Shown here: in pieces, positions 23,944 through 35,653 of the stretch
How the letters are laid out: each line of letters begins with the position of its first letter
Position numbering within the stretch: position 1 is the first letter of the stretch
Assembly (NCBI GenBank): GCA_963678705.1
Contig: OY783207.1
Coordinates: 9,114,001-9,178,000 of the forward strand
DNA from: Panorpa germanica
Lineage: Eukaryota; Arthropoda; Insecta; Mecoptera; Panorpidae
Direction: 5' to 3'
DNA length: 64,000 nt
Program-made: the position numbers and the translations under genes
Notes under the pieces: model-generated
What the model saw: the letters and a program-made list of their open reading frames with translations, nothing else
Database searches by the model: none
What the model was told of the DNA's origin: nothing

Positions 23944-26198
23944 ATGAATTTAGCACAAAAACAAGAAGCACCAAAAAAAGATAATAACTGGTGTATCGAA
24001 GCTATAACTGGAACAAAAAATGATATCAATAAATTAATTATGAATTATTTAGTTGATGAAGGATTTGAAGAGGCAGCAAAAAAATTTGAAGACGAAACTG
24101 GAATAGAAGCTAACACTGATTGGTCTGTTGTTAAATACAGAATGCAAATTAAAGAATCCGTCGAGGCGGGAAGGATTACAGACGCTATCATTCTTGTCAA
24201 TCAGATACACCCAGAACTACTTGATGATGACAGGTATTGAATGTAGACGCATAAAAAATTAATTGAATATGATGCGATCCAAAAAAATTATTCATATTTC
24301 GCTGAACGATTTACTTTTAGAATGTTGACAGCATTTACATAAAGAGAAATTCTTGTTCTATATAAATCAAATGACTTAATTTGAACACTAATTTTAAATA
24401 TGGCTTCTTCTTAGAGGAGGAAGTAATATGAATGTCTCATAAGAGTAGAACTCGGGCTTGTGAATTCTTTTCCTTAATTTTTGATTGAAATATATTTTTA
24501 ATACATATATGTATTTTGACGTTTTTGTTTTTTGTAAATATCCAAAAGTTCACGGAGTTATACCTATATCAAATTTCAATTCATTTTTTCCGCTTCTTGA
24601 AGCTCTACGTATGACGACACTAAGTAATTGCGAGTATTTTTCCTTTTTCACAACTATCATAATATAAAACTTGATGGGATACATAAACCAGCTGTTGATA
24701 GTAAATGACGCATCACTCACACACGCGTATGCGTCTCTGTCGTATAAAAGAGATGACTAATCAGCGACTTTGAATCCCTTTAACAATTACAGAGACAAAA
24801 TGACTATTTGAATTTTTTTTATTTTTAATGTTTTTGCCATTGTCACTCCTTCCACACAAAGAAAAAAAATATATTAATTTATTCTTATAAAAAAATAAAA
24901 ACAAAACTGCCACTGCTATTGCTTCGCTCCTCCTGCTACTATCCTTCCTGTTTTTACTATGCCATTCCTTCTCTATCTCAGCCATCCACCTCTTCCTTTC
25001 ACTGCCTCCCTTTAATAACTGCCCAATATTCTTTTCGCTTATTACCCCTTTTCTCACATGAAAACTTAATGTGCTCCAATGTTTCTATCTCCGTTCCGCA
25101 CACCCTGCATATCTTTTACGCTCTATTTGCCCAGTATCTTTCTCCTCGTTTCCCAATCTGAATCTGGCAATCCTTCTCCTGTTTTTTCTGTCTTCTTCTC
25201 TTAAGTATTGTGGTATCTCTCTCTCACAAATGCTTTTATATCTTGTGTTGTAATTGCTCTTCTCAATGTTTTCCATTCTTTCCTGTTGCTGTATCTCCCT
25301 GTCACTTCTCCTTAGCTCCTCTTCAATACTCTGCCTCCTCTGTCGCCATTGTCACTTTTTTAATTGTTAATCTCTTAACATATAAGGAGTTATTAAAAAA
25401 TATTTGAATATTTGAGGTTCTTGTAATCAACTTTATCAATATATAGCACAGTTTCATAGAAATTAAGTCATGACAAGCCCATTGATGCAAACGATTTATT
25501 AATTTCTGTAATACTGTATTTTTTAGCCTTCTTGCCTATGTCTGCCATTTACAAAATATGTTAGTTACATTTCTATATGTATTCTTACTAGAGTAATAAT
25601 TACTAACCAACAGCATTTTGCTTTGTTACACCCATAATAAGTTTAGTGTTAAAAACCCTCAAGAACACACTGTATACCTAATGTATGATAAATTATTTAC
25701 AGATACTTGTACTTTCGTCTGCAGCAGCAACATTTAATAGAATTGATAAGAAATGGAAAAGTTACAGAAGCTTTAACTTTTGCACAGGTTCAACTAACCG
25801 AAGCCATTGAACGAAACCCAAAACTTCTAAGTGAAGTGGAGCGAACCTTAGCGCTACTAGCATTTGATCAACCCCATCTAAGTCCATTCGGGGATTTATT
25901 AAAGCCTCAGCAAAGACAACAAGTCGCCAATGAGTTATTCAGAGCGATGATGAAACTAAACCAAACGGAACCGTCGAGACCATCTCTAGTTAACATCCCG
26001 AAGGTAGTTCTCTGGGCCCAGAATGAACTGGATAAAAAGAACGTTCCATATTCAAAGATGGTTGATTTGGCAACTGGGAAGATTGAGAAGCTCGAAGAAG
26101 AAGTTGAGGAGAAGAGGACAAGAGGAAAGAAGAGATATCGTTCAGACCGTGTGTGTGATGTTGTCCCATACAACGTTATCAGACCCGTTCGGCAATAG
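23944..26198 (+). CDS. GID8-like protein (LisH-CTLH-CRA), two coding exons
   Basis: Coding exons 23944-24233 and 25703-26198 join to 786 nt, 261 residues plus stop. The intron begins GTATTG and ends TTTACAG, and splicing gives DDDRYLYFRLQQQHLIELIR, the best conserved part of GID8 (human: NRYLYFHLQQQHLIELIR). LisH spans about residues 25-57 (NKLIMNYLVDEGFEEAAKKF), CTLH about 63-120, CRA about 116-212 (ERTLALLAFD, SPFGDLL, LWAQNELDKK). GID8 (Drosophila houki, yeast Gid8) is a scaffold of the CTLH/GID ubiquitin ligase, so that role is inferred. The first in-frame Met is MNLAQKQ. The protein is diverged for GID8 and, after the usual end near DLATGKIE, carries an extra tail of about 38 residues, first charged (EEEVEEKRTRGKKRYR), then unlike the family. 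It may be a diverged orthologue or a paralogue. AATAAA signals occur at 26520 and 26674. Confidence 0.9.
24732..25483 (-). repeat. Family A copy in the GID8-like intron, split by a LINE
   Basis: The part at about 25351-25483 is the complement of the left third of family A, ending in AAGCCCATT. The part at about 24732-24810 continues the complement (TTGAATCCCTTTAACAATTA, CAGAGACAAAATGAC; TCGTATAAAAGAGATG matches the copy at 55.8 kb). The LINE at 24811-25350 lies exactly between them. It is inside the intron, so it should not alter the protein. Confidence 0.65.
24811..25350 (-). mobile_element. LINE 3' end, antisense, nested in a family A copy
   Basis: The minus strand encodes YLREEDRKNRRRIARFRLGN then EEKDTGQIERKR and a Cys-containing knuckle region, and after a frame change KGGSERKRWMAEIEKE. 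This matches the LINE C-terminus seen at 13.4 kb and, on the plus strand, at 33.5 kb. The 3' end, at the left in plus coordinates, is A-rich on the minus strand, and the 5' side is truncated, as usual for LINEs. The word GCCATTGTCAC occurs near both edges (about 24836 and 25349). Confidence 0.65.
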
Positions 26199-26679
26199 AT
26201 AGTTTTAATAAGTTATCAAATGTTTTGTTATTCTAAATTTGGTGTTGAATCTAATGTTTCATATAAAGGTTTTGTTTATTTATCAATGTTAATACATACT
26301 TACAAATTCAAATTATTTGTATTGTTAATAATAGGGCACTGAGAAAAAACATGTTCTGACATGATAAATATTGTCTACAGGTTTCACGAGCTCGAACCTG
26401 CTCAGACTCACTACTGATGCTCAGCAGAAAAGCATTCTTAGCGTAATTATTATAATAACAGATTACTGGCCGCAGTCATTAATCTAATTTCATTTTATTT
26501 TTGTTATTATGTTAGGTATAATAAATGCAGTGAAATATCTCGCATATGCAATCATTCAATATCAAAACTGAACTGTAAGACACGTCTTTTTAGGAAGAAT
26601 AAGACTTCCATATAATTTGATGTAGAGTTAAATTAAAATTGTATGTTTATTATATAGTATAGAATTATAATTTAATAAA

Positions 26680-27087
26680 TAAAAAAGTTAATCAAAATTA
26701 CAACGCTGTGTACATAATACATTCATTTTATTGACATATGAGTAACTCAAAAACAAATGCGCTTTGGTTAATTTTTTGATAAGTTCTAATTTTTTCAAAT
26801 TTTAAGAGAATAATAATGTTTTTGGTTGGTTTTGGTGTTTAGATTGATTTTTGTGTAAAAATTACAGGCAGTCTGGGATTTTCAATGGTTGTGGTGGATA
26901 GCAGTGCTACTTAGGTTGCCGATACAAAAAAAACATCAGAAATATTTAAAAAAATTGTGATCATGGTAGTTGAAAACATCTTAAAGGGTATCAATTTTCG
27001 AAAGATTTGAATTTTAGAGCAAGTTGAATATTAAGATAAGTTATATATAAGATGATAATTCAAGAAATAATTGCTACGACGGTAGTG
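26680..27087. other. Non-coding stretch downstream of the GID8-like gene
   Basis: AT-rich, with no exon or paired terminus recognised. Confidence 0.5.
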
Positions 27088-27237
27088 GCTTGAGGCTTAA
27101 CGTAGTAAGCTTCACTGCATGCATTTAAAACAGGATTTTAATACAACTTTGCCTAATTATTCTATTATTGAACACAAATCATATGAGCCTGATTATTTTA
27201 AAATTGACCACACAGTGTTTTTATGAAAAACGAAATT
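27088..27237 (-). repeat. Family B repeat, inverted copy
   Basis: Reverse-complemented, this segment reads GTGTGGTCAATTTTAAAATA and TCCTGTTTTAAATGCATGCA, paralleling 20624-20765. The two copies are about 6.4 kb apart in opposite orientation, on either side of the GID8-like gene. Confidence 0.55.
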
Positions 27238-27814
27238 AACATTTTAACTAATTTTAACGTAGGTTCTTATGGAGTCTACAATTTTTTATGCATTTTCTTT
27301 AAATTAAATTCCAAACGTAATCTACAAAAATTTGCAAAGGGGACTAACCGCTTCGTCTGTCTTATATTCGCAGTGCACTAAGGCTATACTTTTGAGTCAG
27401 ATTGTCAGTGAAGTGTTGGCCACCCATAGATATATGCTACCCAAAAAAATCTTTAGTGTAGTGTGCTCTAAGTGTCAGACAAAACTATCTCACAGCAAAA
27501 TATTACAGGTTGCTAAGATAAAGACAAAATAGTCTTAAGACAATCGTGTTCCAACGTCCGACGTCCAAACTGGTAAAATATCCAAATCTATTTATCCCTA
27601 CTAGATTTATTACGGTGATTTCCTGCTATAACCATAAAAACACGGAACAATCTAATGAAGACGGGTAAGAAACTCATAACCATTGCCATAAAAATGATAT
27701 GGAACCCCGTGCTTAAGCCATAACATAAAACATAATAAATCAACGAAGCCAAACATAGTAATAATAATGATAATTCTAAATAGATCTATAAAATATCTAA
27801 TTTGTTGTACTTAC

Positions 27815-28010
27815 AATATGATTATTCTCGGTGGGTTCGTGTTGTGACACCAGTTCAATACGGCCCCCCTGGACGGACAGGAAGGAGGGGGGCGGTGATG
27901 GCAGCGTGCAGTTCCCAGGGAAACTGCAGGAGGCCTCACCGCCGCCTAGGTTGCCTGATTGGACCACGGCGGGAACATTATTTGACGGCTCCAAACAAAT
28001 GCTGTCCCCT
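27815..28010 (-). CDS. Probable internal exon of an unidentified minus-strand gene
   Basis: On the minus strand a GC-rich block is bounded by a splice acceptor (TATTATTATTCCAG) and a donor (GTAAGT, at 27809-27814). The 196-nt exon is open throughout in one frame, reading GDSICLEPSNNVPAVVQSG, NLGGGEASCSFPGNC, TLPSPPPSFLSVQGGR and IELVSQHEPTENNHI, with one leading base left over from a split codon. The composition (Gly, Pro and Ser rich, hydrophilic) contrasts sharply with chance frames in this AT-rich DNA and suggests a disordered region of a regulatory or signalling protein. I do not recognise the family. No partner exon was found on the minus strand, so neighbouring introns would be long. 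Plus-strand frames here also stay open because of the GC content, but lack splice signals that fit so well. Confidence 0.55.
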
Positions 28011-31000
28011 CTGGAATAATAATATAAAAGAATTGTTAAACATTAGTTTTAAAAATAAATTAAATTTTGTTTATAAAATTTATTATTTATTGTAATTTTA
28101 TTACGTGATGGATTTTTAGATTGTGGAAGAGATTATTATAATGGACAAGCATAGCATAGTATTCTTGAAATTAAAAATGAATAAATAATTAGTAAAAGAT
28201 AGAAATATAAATAAGACATTCGAAAATTCGAATACTTTTAATTCCACCCATACTTTCATTTCAAACCATTTCATCCAAGGATTTATTAATATTCGTTTGA
28301 CCCTAGATTAAACCAAGCTTAAGTCGATGAAATATTAATTTTCAAAGTGATTGACAGAGTGATTATTGAGAAATTCATTGATTAATCGTGTATCTGACCT
28401 CAGCATCTTTATGACCTCTAAGTGTCCGTCCCGGTATTCCTCGGTTGAGTAGTGAGTGATGAGCTTTCCACGCACGAAGAATCATTGGAAGTTTACCTTC
28501 TTTGATTACAATAATCAATTTCTTAGAAATTCCTGAGTAGTGTCACAAAGCCTGTTCTGGCCCAGTCATATTTATCACGTGGATTAAACAACCAAGTGCA
28601 TTGATAGATATATATGCATATGAGTATGTCTTTTAAAAAGAAATTCATTGTAGCTATCATGTGTAGTTTATTGACATATAAAAAGCGTTACTCATATGAC
28701 TGTATGTAAATATTCTTCCCTTATCATGTGATACAACGCCATGGAAAGTACCACGAAACATTGAATTTCCGGTATCGATTTCCTTGCAGTTATAAAATGA
28801 TGCAAATAACCATTTCTCATATCCTGCTGCTTTATCGTGAAAGTAATGCTCCTTGTAGTCGAATATATATTGAATTTTATTTGTGTATGAAAAATGATAA
28901 GTTTAGATCATCGTTTTATGAAATTCAATATTTTCACAACTTTATTTATATTCTTAACATTTTCTAGTTGAATGAAGAGTTGTATTCAATATTGAGTGTG
29001 ACTTGATCGCAAAGTTTCTATATGCAGGCTCCTACCAAATTAAATAGTGAAACATTTTAGGGTGTGTATACAAAATTAAAAAAATCTAAATTTGAATTCT
29101 ATGTAAGAAGGAAATACTAAATAATGGACTGCATTGGTAGGTTATATTATATTATATAAATTCTATTTATCTTAGATTCTATTGTATTCAGTGTAAATCT
29201 ATCTTAGGTTCCATTACAAATTTATTTAAGAATTCACTGCCTTATAAATTTGCTAATGATATTCAAGAGGGCCACTTTAATTTGAGTTGTGATTAATTCT
29301 TCATTTCTATCTGATCTTATCTAGTTATTGTATATGATATATACCATTAGTATTATAAAGTTACTTATCAAGAATACATAATGAAAGGAGTAAAAGACGA
29401 CACAGTGGATGTCTTTAGGTCCGGTTCCTGCGTTTGGTTGTTATTAAGTTTAAATTAATTATGTTCGTACATAATCAAAAACTTGACAGCTGTGTGGTGC
29501 ACATATATAAGGCTACAAAACCACAAAACTACCAACTTAGTAAGAGGTCGATGTTAAATAAGATTAAATAAAATTTAAAAAAAGCGAAAATCTAAAAAAT
29601 ATTAAAGAAACATTACATAATCATTATTTTATTTAAATATTTTGGTAAACTTAATAGAAATTTAATTTTCTCCACTCTAAAGAGTTCAAGGTCATTGGAT
29701 AGTCCAATATTTGTAAGATATTGTTCCTTAACATTTTTTTAAAACACGTAATACTTTAATTATTTTGTATAAAATAATTATTTAACAATAATAAAGTTAA
29801 TATCAATAAAATGAAATTATCTGCATTTTGAAATCTGCACATAACTTATTTAATTAAAATCACAAAGCCGCTAAGCTTTCTCTAATCTTTTACATTGTAA
29901 GATATCGCTGTATTGATCTTTACTCGCCACCACTGTTTGCTTTCGTGTGGTCTTTGTAATATTAAACTACTTTACTACTTTACTATAATAGGATTTAATA
30001 AAGTTTTACGTACACGGGAGAAAAGATAGCCTATTAATATTTTAATGACCAGAAATAATTATTTTGTATAGTAATAAATCAACTGTTAAGATGTATACAC
30101 GTTATAAAATTTCTTATTGATTTTTTAGAGAACTCGTACGACTCTTCCAATATAACGGCATGCTTTGTTATTACTACGTTTTCATGCAACCAGTTTTGTA
30201 CCAATACAAGAGCAGCCGAATTATTTTTTCTTTAATATTTATTCCAAAAAATTTGCTTATTTTTAATTCACCGTTTAATTAAGTTAATATATTACAAAAC
30301 AGTTTAAACCACTGCCACAAGCTGTTTGATGTCTGGCTCAAAACCACAGACTGTTGACCTTGCAAGACTTGTCTTGTTATTAGTTCAATGAAGCATATGA
30401 TTTACTTGAAGCAATATAATTTTAAGATAAAACAATTTTTATATATTATGTTGATCACTCAGTAACTTGCTCGTTGTTTTCTTTAAATAAACTTATAATT
30501 TAATAAACAAATAAAAACTTATTCCAAGTTAAACTTCTTATAACTTTTACATCATAAATTATTTTATCAATATTTAATTGAATTAAATTTTAATACATAT
30601 TTTAAAAAACTTTTATTAAATTTTTAATTTGAAAAAGAAAAATGAGCGAAATAAAAGTTTGATTAAGTTTGTAATTCAATTGATTTTAGAGAAACCATTC
30701 TTTTACGAGAGACAGTATTAAATCTGCAAGGATTACTGGAGATTATAGTGTTGACCTTTCAATAAGAGCGGTTATTTTAAATCAATAGAAAAACGCAATA
30801 TTTCCGTGAAAACTGATGATATTTTTATTTTAATCTAAACTACAAACTCTGAAGTTAATAATGAAACACAATAGTCGCCAAATATCACCGAAATATTGCG
30901 TTTTTTAAATATATTTTGTTTGTCTTGTTATCATGAAAGAATCAGACCGATATTTCTTTACTGACAGATTGTTCTTAATCAGGCTGGCAAACTGTTGCCC

Positions 31001-31499
31001 CCTTAATACAAAACAAAACAGCTCGTAAGTATATTTTTATTCCAGGCCTTAGTTTTTGTGTACGAATGCGTTCTTGGTATATTGGAATGCACATATCTTA
31101 CGCAAGTCTAATAATATGTCCACTGACATCGACACCGAATGTTTGTTTTATACAACGTACACTCAACCAAATAAATATACTATATATTCAAATTAAAATC
31201 TGATATCATTTGCATTTTTGATGAAATCTGAATTATATAATATAAGATTACAAACTAAAAACATTTATAGAGAATTACAATTGGTAATCTATCTGTGTGT
31301 TTTAAAGAATATATAAATAACAAAGTAAGTTTCTTATTTAATATCTATTATATTTCTAATTATCTTTGAAACTTATACCTAAATTATACTTTATAATTAA
31401 TTCTAATCTAACATCTTTTTACAATAAATTCTATTAATTCGTAATTTATAATCAGTTAAAATTAAATTAATATTCAATACTAATTGTGATTTGAAAAGA
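28011..31499. other. Long non-coding stretch, possibly intron
   Basis: No exon, RNA gene or paired terminus recognised. If the exon at 27815-28010 is real, this stretch lies upstream of it in its gene and would be part of an intron. Confidence 0.45.
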
Positions 31500-31521
31500 T
31501 TAAATAAATAAATAAATAAAT
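31500..31521. repeat. (TAAA)n microsatellite
   Basis: About five TAAA units in tandem, followed by a T-run. Confidence 0.8.
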
Positions 31522-31779
31522 ATTTTTTTTTATTGTTACTGCCTTCGTTAGATTTGCAGATTAAATTCCACATGAGAATTAAAATACAATGTGTAAAGAA
31601 AAATGTGTGAGCCTTGTTTTGCGTCATGCATTTTTGTGTGCAATGTTCATCCTAAAGTTAATTCATGTACTCGTCTTCAGCTCTTATGGACCCAAACCCT
31701 TTTTGTTATTTTTTTTATCAGATTGTATGAATTATCATATCACTAAACAAGCTAACAATTAATAATGATTTGGAGTGTA

Positions 31780-32100
31780 CTGGAATGACTCTTGCTAACT
31801 GAACTGTAATGAACGCAGACTATGGAAGTGACTTGAAAAGAGGAGAGAAGGGAGAAGGAGACAGACAAGGAGAGGTAGTGCACGACGGGAAACTGCCTGC
31901 GAGCACCTGTGTTCCAAAGACCTCTTAAAATAACCCGACAGCATTCAAAAAACGCTAACACTAAACTAACATCAAGTCTAGAGCTCTCAGCAAGAAGAAA
32001 CAAGCACCAAACCCTCTTCAATCCCAATCCCCGATTCCGATCCCGAATACCGCACTACAACCAGACCAGGAATAACTGGGATAGCTGTTGTTGATCAACA
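31780..32100 (-). promoter_or_regulatory. GC-richer island, candidate untranslated first exon or promoter
   Basis: About 300 bases are clearly richer in G+C than the surroundings. On the minus strand the block is pyrimidine-rich in its downstream half (about 31810-31870) and contains TTCAGTTAGCAAG near its end, which includes a TCAGT arthropod initiator-like word, though this sits on the wrong side of the block for a simple start site. Frames of 91 codons (minus) and 61 codons (plus) cross it, with no domain recognised. It could be a 5' exon, an enhancer or an old repeat. The strand is uncertain. Confidence 0.2.
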
Positions 32101-33030
32101 AAATGGGATGTTGGTAAATAATGCCCCATGAATTAGTAAGATAGTAAATAATTAGGTGCGGAGAATTTAAAGTAATCATTAAAGTTTCTGTACATCATAC
32201 TCGTATGTTTATTATTACGAGTACTGTTGTAATAAGGAATGACTAACGTATGCTAGTCTAGTCAAACTATCACAACCGAAATGTTCTATTCGTTTTTTTT
32301 AAATTATAATATTTAATATGCTTCTTAGAGCCACGGTTTTTTTCGCACTGTAAATTACAATAATATTAATTTACATTACGTATCGTACTTGCAAGATCGT
32401 CTTGCGAATGGCTAATGTCGTTCCCTACTTCTTTTCTCTTTTGATCACTTTTTATATTTGAATTAGATCTAGTCTTTCTTTTTCTATCTGCATTGCATCA
32501 AACTGCTATTTCGTTGTCTTTCATACTCTGATTCCTCTTCTTTATCTACATCTTCTTCATGTTCCTCTTTAATTTAAACGTCTTTCATGTTCGTTTCAGG
32601 ACCCTATTCCTGAGTTTTGCGAACAATGATCGTGATCGAACAGATATGATTTATATGAGTGAAACATTTTATGAATAACTTTTAAACGAGTATTCCTGTA
32701 CCATTCCTAAATTTTATTATTAATTATTATTATATACGTATTGTTTTTCGATCTTATTACATAAGTTATTTAATATATTTCGAAAATTACAAATGATAAC
32801 GCACATAATTATTTAAATAGTTGTAGCAGCTCGCGGTTGTGTGCTCTTATATTTTATTAAGAAACTTATAAAAGGGTTATGTATTTGCAGAGATTCTTAT
32901 TTGAAAAAAAAACTGTCAAACTGGAATATTTAGTGTAGCTTTACTGGACTGTAGTGATCCGGGGTACTCTATACTTGTAATAAATATTAATGAACCAACG
33001 TTAACAGACAACGCAGCGTCAGACTGCAGT

Positions 33031-33230
33031 ACGTACTGTAGGCATAGGCATAGGCATACCGAACCGATACCACAGGCTTAGCGCACCGTTGATCCATAAA
33101 TTACGAATCAGAGAGTACATTTACATCACCGATATAACTCACAGCTGTATGTGAGTGCGCATTGAACTCTTTTAATAAACGTTAATTTATAGGGTATATA
33201 TGTAGATTATATAGGTATAGGTATAGGTGA
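33031..33230. repeat. Short tandem runs of TAGGCA/TAGGTA units
   Basis: GTAGGCATAGGCATAGGCAT at about 33038 is followed directly by ACCGAACCGATACC. A second run, TATAGGTATAGGTATAGGTG, lies at about 33210. Related GGTATC-type words recur near 21229 and 50477. Confidence 0.6.
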
Positions 33231-33299
33231 CGTCACGTGTCTTATATCTTCACGTTTCTCTGTGAAAAAGTATATCCCGAATTAAGTACAAAACATTAC

Positions 33300-33720
33300 G
33301 TAAATACTTGTTTAGAAGGATAGGAGAGGATATTTTGAAGGAAGAGAAGGAGTAAAAAGTACAGGTGATAATAGGAGGAACATATAAAGAAGTGTAGCAA
33401 AGAGGAAAGGATGAAAAAGGTGAATGAGGTATAATGTAAAATACAGACTGATGTTGACGAGGAAGATACTGGAGTACCTAGAAAAGTGGGGAAGTAATGA
33501 AGCTGAAATAATTTCCAGATTTAGAATAAGGAAGAGAAGAAGAAGGAACATGTAGGATGTGTGGAAAGGAGGAAGAAACGCTGGAGCACATTAAGAGTAG
33601 GTGTAATGAGAAGGGTGACAGCAGAGTGACAGAGAAGATAGAAGAACAGAGGAAGCAAGAAATAGTAGACGCAGGAAAAGAGACGGACAAAGAAGAGCAA
33701 GTGAGCGATGGGATGGTGCA
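33300..33720 (+). mobile_element. LINE 3' end with CCHC knuckle, sense copy
   Basis: The plus strand encodes YLEKWGSNEAEIISRFRIRK and then, after a frame change, GTCRMCGKEEETLEHIKSRC, a C-x2-C...H...C knuckle of the type at the C-terminus of some insect LINE ORF2 proteins. It is the best preserved knuckle of the copies in this window. Upstream and downstream frames are broken. The minus-strand frames here are complements and not genes. Confidence 0.65.
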
Positions 33721-33785
33721 AGTGTGAAGAAGTGAAGGACTGAATAATTGAGAGGAGAAGTGATAGGGTCAGTACAAATTATCCG

Positions 33786-33884
33786 CTTTACAAATAAACC
33801 TGTTATAAAATTTATATCAGTTATAAACTGAGAATAAGCCTGTTCGGACGTGCTTTAAATTTTATAACAGGTTTCTTTGTAAAG
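33786..33884. repeat. Foldback: 29-bp arms, one mismatch
   Basis: CTTTACAAATAAACCTGTTA and the following nine bases (33786-33814) are complementary to 33856-33884 at 28 of 29 positions. The 41-base loop holds a smaller inverted repeat (TCAGTTATAAACTGA). It resembles a tiny palindromic MITE; a hairpin RNA precursor is an alternative. Confidence 0.7.
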
Positions 33885-34399
33885 TAGTACAAGTTTAAAT
33901 ATTCTTATATTTAATTATGTTACAGTAAGGTAAAGCTGAAAGGCAAAAACAATGATTATGAAATATATACATATACAGCAATGAACTTAGGGGCAGATTT
34001 ATTCTATGGTTATTCAAATACCAATAAGTGTTAGGGCGTTTGTACTGCACGTTTTGCAAGACACCTTTAGGCTAGATATGAGGAAGTTTTGTGCAGGGGT
34101 CTGTCGTTAGGTCTGTACATAACAGTGGTATTTGAACTAGCCATCAAGTCAACGAACGCGAATCACTAACCTAACCGAGTCTGTGTCTCCGCTGAATGCA
34201 GTTACGTGATTTAACACCAGGTTTTAACTGCATAAAATTAGCTAATTATGATTCACCGCTACGGTGCATGGGTGCTAGTGTTATGCATCATTATTGCATT
34301 ATACTGCAGCGTCCATGTAATGATGTACTTATTATTAATAACTGTAAATATGTGCATAATTTTGAGTTGGTAAACTGCAATCGAACTAAACTATAAATT

Positions 34400-35312
34400 T
34401 AATCAGTAACCAAGAAAATGTTAAAAAGATATTAAATTATTATATTAATTTCAGTTTTAATCACTAATTAGCCTTATTAAGCTCGTATATACTGTTAATT
34501 TATTGTATTTAAATAAAATAATGGTAAATTATTTAATATTAATACAAAACGATGTCTAATAGTTTATATCTACCGGATGTGAAACGAAAACATCACTACG
34601 ACTGTAATTTATCTCATTAACAGTCGGTCATTCACAGTACGGGCTGAGTAATATTATCATTATTTAGCATTTCCCATTTCATTATACACACACGTAAAAC
34701 ATTGAGCAAAACAATATGGCGCATTAGTGTAATAACTGAATAAAAAGTGAAGAAATTTAAAAAAAGAAAAGGATGACAGGATATTGCTTATAAATATGCA
34801 TAGAAATAAACATTAGAATAATAAACTGCGGACTGCAAACTATTGTCAGTGGCGGACAGGACCTAGAAACAATTTTTAAAGTAAGCGTTTGGTTTTATTG
34901 AAAGAAAAAAAAATTCTATATCTCTCACACGCTGCAGGATCTTGGTTTCCCTTCTTCCAATCTCTGTTCGCATATAAAGGTATAAGAATGAAAGTAAATA
35001 ATACGCAGCTTATAAAGAGAGCACATCTTTATAGAAAAACTTTTTTTATTGCTGGTTATGTATATAAAAAAGTATGAAAATAAAATCATAATTTGTTGTC
35101 GCGTAAAGCTTCAGTTTCCCGCGTGAAACGCAGCGTCAGGAAGCAATAAAACTAAAAAGCCCAGTTTCACAAGTCATGAAAATGATTTTATACAGCTTAT
35201 ATGCTTGATTAATAAATCATAGAGCGATATGATTCTGACAGATTCCTTTTTGAAGTTTTAAAAAGTAATCATAGCTAATAAATTAATTTATTACTATAGC
35301 TATTTGACGGCT
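34400..35312. other. Non-coding; isolated hAT-like end near 34845
   Basis: CAGTGGCGGACAGGACCTAG near 34845 resembles a hAT terminus, but I find no partner. The rest is AT-rich with no gene. Confidence 0.3.
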
Positions 35313-35337
35313 GTTAGAGAAATTAAATTTCTCTAAC
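35313..35337. repeat. 25-base palindrome
   Basis: GTTAGAGAAATT and AATTTCTCTAAC are perfectly complementary around one central base. No flanking homology with other copies was noticed. Confidence 0.7.
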
Positions 35338-35653
35338 AAATAAATTGAAAATGCGTTTGATAGATTGAAAAAAGTAAAGTGTTGAACAATAGATGAACTA
35401 TCAACAATGAAACAATAAAATTCAGAAAGTTCGTTGTGGATGAATTGATATAAATAAATTTATTTAATTCTTTTATGCGTTGTAAGCAATGTGTTGCTTT
35501 TCTATTTTTAATTGTCTATTGTTACTTCAGAGAAACTGCGTAACTAATTAATTCATTGGATAATTAATGGTTTATAAACAATTTCAAATTCCGTAAAAAA
35601 TAAAAATAAAATTAGAAGTTAATGATCTCTTAAGGTAAGCGTTCAGATCAGAT

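Noticed and set aside
27802..28095. Plus-strand frames across 27802-28095
   Set aside because: They overlap the minus-strand exon; the minus frame is bounded by better splice signals and has a more protein-like composition.
33312..33721. Three minus-strand frames of 66-79 codons
   Set aside because: They are the complement of the plus-strand LINE fragment.
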